Positions 6,062 to 9,095 of a stretch of 9,095 nt of DNA are shown here, piece by piece. Position numbers and translations under genes: made by a program. Position 1 is the stretch's first letter, and the number at the start of each line of letters is the position of its first letter. Origin of the DNA: Micavibrio sp. UBA1664 (GTDB lineage Bacteria; Pseudomonadota; Alphaproteobacteria; Micavibrionales; UBA1664). The notes below the pieces were generated by a model. That model saw only the letters and a list, made by a program, of their open reading frames with translations. It ran no database searches and was not told the origin of the DNA. The stretch covers positions 21,497 to 30,591 of the forward strand of contig DCKW01000078.1 of assembly GCA_002320485.1 (NCBI GenBank), written 5' to 3'.

Positions 6062-6743
6062 TTTCGATCATATTAAAGGCGTTATTTGGGATCTGGACGA
6101 TACATTATATTCCGTTACGCCCGATCTGCATAAATCCATGCGCGAATCGGCCGCCAGGGCCGTTGTAAAAATGGGTTATCCTGTCACATATGAAGAGGCG
6201 TTGATTATGGCGGAGCGGTCGCAAGCCGAATATCGCCTGACTGTTAAAATGCTGTGTGACGAATTCAAGATTGATAAACGCGATTTGCATTTGCCTTTTC
6301 ATGCCGAGATGGATCATACCGTGACAAAGGCATGTGAGGATTTGCCTGCGGCCTTTGCCGCGAAACCGCATTTGCAACACATCCTTATGACGCATGCCAG
6401 CCGCGATTGGGCGCTTCGTATGCTGGATCATTTGAGGATTGCCGAATTCTTTTTACCGGATGCGGTGCTGGGTTTGGAGGACGTGGATTTTAATCATAAA
6501 CATGAATCCGAATATGTTGCAAAATGTTGTATGGATATTTTAGGAACCAAACCTCATGAGACCGCGTTTGTTGAGGATAGGGAGTATAATCTGACCATTC
6601 CCAAAAAACTCGGCATGACAACCGTTTTAATCGCGCATCCGTCGCAATCGCCAAAATTGCCTGAGCATGTCGATGTAAAATTTACGCGTGCGGCCGATTT
6701 TTTGGAAAATGTCGGGGTTATGCCCTCTTCGGCAATTGCCTAA
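6054..6743 (+). CDS. HAD-family hydrolase, probable pyrimidine 5'-nucleotidase
   Basis: A 229-residue haloacid dehalogenase-superfamily phosphatase. Motif I is WDLDDTLY with nucleophile Asp13 and acid/base Asp15. Motif II is Thr113 in ILMTHAS. Motif III is probably Lys149 in FNHKHE, and motif IV is Glu174-Asp175 in FVEDREYNL, followed by KKLGMTTVLI. A helical cap lies between motifs I and II (about residues 20-105). The DLDDTLY motif and VEDR-YNL-PKKLGM match the pyrimidine 5'-nucleotidase group (SDT1-like) common in alphaproteobacteria, which removes phosphate from UMP/CMP-type nucleotides; substrate is inferred from family resemblance only. The start codon lies within the 3' end of the SIMPL gene (8-base overlap), indicating coupled translation. 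No terminator is obvious in the 52 bases before the luxR-type gene. Confidence 0.88.
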   Translation: MINFDHIKGVIWDLDDTLYSVTPDLHKSMRESAARAVVKMGYPVTYEEALIMAERSQAEYRLTVKMLCDEFKIDKRDLHLPFHAEMDHTVTKACEDLPAAFAAKPHLQHILMTHASRDWALRMLDHLRIAEFFLPDAVLGLEDVDFNHKHESEYVAKCCMDILGTKPHETAFVEDREYNLTIPKKLGMTTVLIAHPSQSPKLPEHVDVKFTRAADFLENVGVMPSSAIA

Positions 6744-6795
6744 TTATACGACTCTATTCATTTAAAAATCGTTCTTACAATAAAACGGAAAAGTC

Positions 6796-7572
6796 ATGCA
6801 AAATATAAATGGTTTAATTCGTTCTATCAAAGCGTCTGAAACGCTTGATAAAGCGTTCATACATTTGGATGAAATTCTTCAAGTCTGCGGTTTAAAAAAT
6901 TATATGTTTACCCATATGGGGATACAGGACTCCCCTGCTATCTTTAAAATTCATTATCATAAAACGACCTATCCCTCTGCATGGATGCAGATTTACCGTG
7001 AGCGCCGATATCTGTATGTGGACCCTGTTGCAAAAAGAGTTATGAGTAACGACACTCCTTTTTTCTGGAGTGAATATGTCAGTCAGATCGATCCATCTGA
7101 AGAATCGTTGGGAATGATGGCCACGGCCATGCAATACGGTTTAATGGATGGAATAGGGTGTAGCTATCTTAAAAATCAGGGGCAGCTTTACACATTTGCC
7201 GTATCGACTGACAGGCAATTTGAACAATATGATGAAACATTGCTGGCCCAGATTCATCTTGCCGGGGCATATCTTGTAGATTGTCATCAACGCGAGGTTG
7301 TGACACCCGAGGATATTGTGCCCTTGACCGGACGCGAAAGGGAGGTTGTCAGTATGGCGGCAATGGGGAAGACAGATTCTGAAATTGCGCAGCTTACGGG
7401 TATCAGTATTAATACGGTCCGTTATCACTGGAAAAATATTTTTGACAAAACAAATTCATATAGCCGTGTTTTCGCAATTATCCGCGCCCTTAACTTGGGA
7501 TTTATCGATCCGCATATTTTCGAAATAACTACTAACTCTGGTAGTGTTACACGATATAAAAAGAAGGTATAA
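6796..7572 (+). CDS. LuxR-type autoinducer-binding transcriptional regulator
   Basis: A 258-residue quorum-sensing-type regulator with an N-terminal autoinducer-binding domain (about 15-165) and a C-terminal LuxR helix-turn-helix (about 175-235). The pocket residues of TraR/LasR have counterparts in order: Trp63, Tyr67, Asp76-Pro77, Trp91 and Gly121 (in IYRERRYLYVDP, FFWSEY and DGIGCSYL). The DNA-binding part LTGREREVV-MAAMGKTDSEIA-LTGISINTVRYHWKNIF contains the conserved Glu181 and Gly191. These proteins bind acyl-homoserine lactones or related molecules and act as dimers on promoter dyads. No LuxI-type synthase is in the window, so it may be a solo receptor. About 22 residues extend beyond the usual end (IDPHIFEITTNSGSVTRYKKKV), with a basic tail. 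A weak GGAAA precedes the ATG, and TACAAT at 6776-6781 is a possible -10 with a poor -35. A clear terminator follows. Confidence 0.93.
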   Translation: MQNINGLIRSIKASETLDKAFIHLDEILQVCGLKNYMFTHMGIQDSPAIFKIHYHKTTYPSAWMQIYRERRYLYVDPVAKRVMSNDTPFFWSEYVSQIDPSEESLGMMATAMQYGLMDGIGCSYLKNQGQLYTFAVSTDRQFEQYDETLLAQIHLAGAYLVDCHQREVVTPEDIVPLTGREREVVSMAAMGKTDSEIAQLTGISINTVRYHWKNIFDKTNSYSRVFAIIRALNLGFIDPHIFEITTNSGSVTRYKKKV

Positions 7573-7591
7573 AGGATACATAACGATTAAG

Positions 7592-7607
7592 AGTGACGTT
7601 TGTCACT
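7592..7607. repeat. Short palindrome downstream of the luxR-type gene
   Basis: AGTGAC (7592-7597), GTTT, GTCACT (7602-7607): a perfect 6-bp inverted repeat 19 bases after the luxR stop and 9 bases before the terminator stem. It may be a protein-binding dyad or a 3'-end RNA hairpin. It does not resemble the canonical 18-20-base lux box. Confidence 0.4.
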
Positions 7608-7616
7608 GCAACTAAC

Positions 7617-7645
7617 AACCAAGGTTTTTACCTTGGTTTTTTTTT
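7617..7645 (+). terminator. Rho-independent terminator after the luxR-type gene
   Basis: An 8-bp perfect stem (AACCAAGG at 7617-7624 with CCTTGGTT at 7631-7638), a 6-base loop TTTTTA, and a T-run continuing to 7645. It closes the plus-strand unit ending in the luxR-type gene and isolates hemY, which must have its own promoter. Confidence 0.93.
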
Positions 7646-7709
7646 ATGCTCTTGATAACTTCATATTTTAGCGTGACCGAATCTGAGCCGTCATGTAATA
7701 ATTCCCCTT

Positions 7710-8993
7710 ATGTTTTCAACCCTATGGTTCCTTATTAAAAGTGTGTGCCTTATAGCTGTATTTGCCCTTGTTGTCACCATGGGCGGCATGGTTTCCATTG
7801 TTATAGGGCCTTATTCCCTGTCCATGACAGTCGGATTATTTATATTGTGCTTATTCATAAGCGTATGGTTGTTATTGCTTATCGCCCGTGCCCTCCATGC
7901 GCTAGTAACCGCACCCGCTGCTTTGGGTCGATATAACCGTAAAAAAGCACAAAAAAAAGGCCTCCAATCTCTTGCTTATGGTTTATCTGCGATTGCTGCC
8001 GGCGATGTTAAGGCGGCCTCTCATTATACAAAGAATGTTGTTAAATATCTGAAACGGGAAGATTTCGGACTCTCCGACCTGATGGAGGGGCTAACCGCGC
8101 GTTTAAAGGGTGATCATGTGCAGATGCAGCGATCTTTCCACTCCATGATGTTGCATAAGGAAACATCATTTTTGGGAGTAAAAGGGCTATTGCAAACTGC
8201 AATCGATAAAAAGGACTACCGTTATGCCTTGATTCTGGCAGAGAAGGCTTATGCCAAACATCCTGATCAGGCATGGATAATCAGGACTTTATACGAATTG
8301 CAATTGAAAACCCGTCATTACGAGGCGGCACTTGATACTTTAAAAAAGGCAGAGAAAAGAAAGGCCATAAATAAAAGTGAAGCAGGCCATCACAAAGCCG
8401 CATTATTGTTAGGACAAGGCGAAGTTGCAAAAGCGTATAAGGTTGCGCCGATTTCCTTGCCTGTCGGACTTGCCATTCTTGATCAATGGGCGACTGAGAA
8501 TAAGCGGCGAAAATCAATTGCGCTTATAAAACGGTTGTGGGGTGAAAATCCGCATCCTGACCTTATGGATTACTGGATCAGATACGCGCCAAAAAAGGCG
8601 GTAGAAAATACGCCAATCATGATTTCATGGATTGAGGATTTGTATAATCAAAATGCCGATGATGCCTCTAGTGCTTTATATACGGGAGAATCCCTTCTTA
8701 ACATAGGGCAAAAGGATCATGCAAAACGTTTTATCAAACAGGCCGTGACGCAAAAAACAACGGTGCTTGCCTGCCGTTTAATGTATCAGGTCGAAACAGA
8801 CCGTTACTGGATTGATCAATTGGCAACCGCCCTTCCGGATAAAACATGGGTTTGTACCAAAACGGGGGAAACCTTTAAAGACTGGACACTTCAAACCGAT
8901 AATGGATTTGTCGATTGCCTGGTTTGGGGGTATCCCGATGCGGTTAAAATCAATCCCGTTTTCGCCCCATCCGGATTTCTTATCGCCGCGTGA
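7710..8993 (+). CDS. hemY: HemY N-terminal-domain protein with TPR-like repeats
   Basis: A 427-residue inner-membrane protein of the HemY family, linked by name and genetic context to haem synthesis although its biochemical role is unclear. Two membrane helices (about residues 5-27 and 38-62) are followed by the family signature: APAALGRYNRKKAQKKGLQSLAYGLSAIAAGD with a basic linker, then a helical TPR-like region (ALILAEKAYAKHPDQAWIIRTLYELQLKTRHYEAALDTLKKAEKR and later repeats). The C-terminus WVCTKTGETFKDWTLQTDNG...LVWGYP resembles a zinc-ribbon-like ending found in relatives, but only one of the usual cysteines seems to remain. AATAAT at 7697-7702 ends 7 bases before ATG, with GTGACC 18 bases upstream of it; no Shine-Dalgarno. 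It is not accompanied by hemC/hemD here; instead it overlaps ispE by one base (TGATG). Confidence 0.82.
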   Translation: MFSTLWFLIKSVCLIAVFALVVTMGGMVSIVIGPYSLSMTVGLFILCLFISVWLLLLIARALHALVTAPAALGRYNRKKAQKKGLQSLAYGLSAIAAGDVKAASHYTKNVVKYLKREDFGLSDLMEGLTARLKGDHVQMQRSFHSMMLHKETSFLGVKGLLQTAIDKKDYRYALILAEKAYAKHPDQAWIIRTLYELQLKTRHYEAALDTLKKAEKRKAINKSEAGHHKAALLLGQGEVAKAYKVAPISLPVGLAILDQWATENKRRKSIALIKRLWGENPHPDLMDYWIRYAPKKAVENTPIMISWIEDLYNQNADDASSALYTGESLLNIGQKDHAKRFIKQAVTQKTTVLACRLMYQVETDRYWIDQLATALPDKTWVCTKTGETFKDWTLQTDNGFVDCLVWGYPDAVKINPVFAPSGFLIAA

Positions 8994-9095
8994 TGAAACG
9001 GACAGCATACGCGAAAATCAATCTGGATTTGAATGTTACGGGCCGGCGGGATGACGGGTATCATCTATTGCATTCTTCCATGGTTTTTACCGAGT
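8993..9095 (+). CDS. ispE: 4-diphosphocytidyl-2-C-methyl-D-erythritol kinase, N-terminal part
   Basis: Truncated by the right edge; 34 codons are visible. The peptide begins MKRTAYAKINLDLNVTGRRD and goes on DGYHLLHSSMVFTE, the conserved N-terminus of IspE (AKINL--L-VTGRR-DGYH-L-S), a GHMP-family kinase that phosphorylates the 2-hydroxyl of CDP-methylerythritol in the non-mevalonate isoprenoid pathway. The ATP-binding motif lies outside the window. The ATG at 8993 overlaps the hemY stop (TGATG); an in-frame GTG at 8990 would add one residue. Expression is probably coupled to hemY, since no promoter is visible between them. Confidence 0.95.
   Translation, partial: MKRTAYAKINLDLNVTGRRDDGYHLLHSSMVFTE

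Noticed and set aside
7528..7545. Lux-box-like dyad ACTAC-N8-GTAGT near the end of the luxR-type gene
   Set aside because: It lies inside the coding sequence, has only 5-base arms and does not match the lux-box sequence; likely chance.
8812..9054. 80-codon open frame across the hemY-ispE junction
   Set aside because: It overlaps two well-recognised genes in another frame and shows no protein-like features.
1..9095. CRISPR arrays, insertion sequences, prophage, tRNA genes or toxin-antitoxin pairs
   Set aside because: None seen on reading both strands; gene content and spacing are those of an ordinary core chromosome.

Overview
The window looks like chromosomal DNA from an alphaproteobacterium of moderate to fairly low GC. 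Several genes are typical of that class: a Usg-family protein, the alphaproteobacterial type of SIMPL protein, a HemY N-terminal-domain protein, a SapC-family protein and a LuxR-type regulator. The groESL promoter has an alphaproteobacterial RpoH-like shape and no CIRCE operator. I cannot name the order or genus. There are no tRNA or rRNA genes, CRISPR arrays, insertion sequences or phage genes.

Layout. The left end (1-188) is the 3' part of a Bcp-type peroxiredoxin gene, followed by a bidirectional hairpin terminator shared with a convergent SapC-family gene (223-978, minus). A 140-base divergent intergenic region separates sapC from msrA (1119-1649, plus). msrA converges on, and overlaps by 12 bases, a small unrecognised two-helix membrane protein gene (1638-1991, minus). 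The groES-groEL operon (4077 down to 2087, minus) ends in a strong hairpin terminator just upstream of that small gene. Its promoter has a heat-shock-like -35/-10 and lies inside a widely spaced 10-base inverted repeat.

To the right of groES everything runs on the plus strand: usg (4236-4511), an RsmC-like methyltransferase (4532-5317), a SIMPL-domain protein (5345-6061), a HAD pyrimidine 5'-nucleotidase-like hydrolase overlapping it by 8 bases (6054-6743), a LuxR-type autoinducer-binding regulator (6796-7572) closed by a textbook terminator (7617-7645), hemY (7710-8993), and the first 34 codons of ispE, which overlaps hemY by one base.

The window is mostly housekeeping: protein quality control and oxidative repair (Bcp, MsrA, GroESL), RNA modification, nucleotide clean-up, haem-associated membrane biology and isoprenoid precursor synthesis. 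The most interesting points are regulatory. (a) The LuxR protein keeps the acyl-homoserine-lactone pocket residues, yet no LuxI is present in the window. (b) A hairpin covers the methyltransferase start codon, together with a four-codon mini-ORF. (c) Four genes lacking a Shine-Dalgarno have a -10-like hexamer exactly 7 bases before ATG, suggesting leaderless mRNAs. (d) An inverted repeat is centred on the groESL promoter. I found no convincing new multi-gene system.
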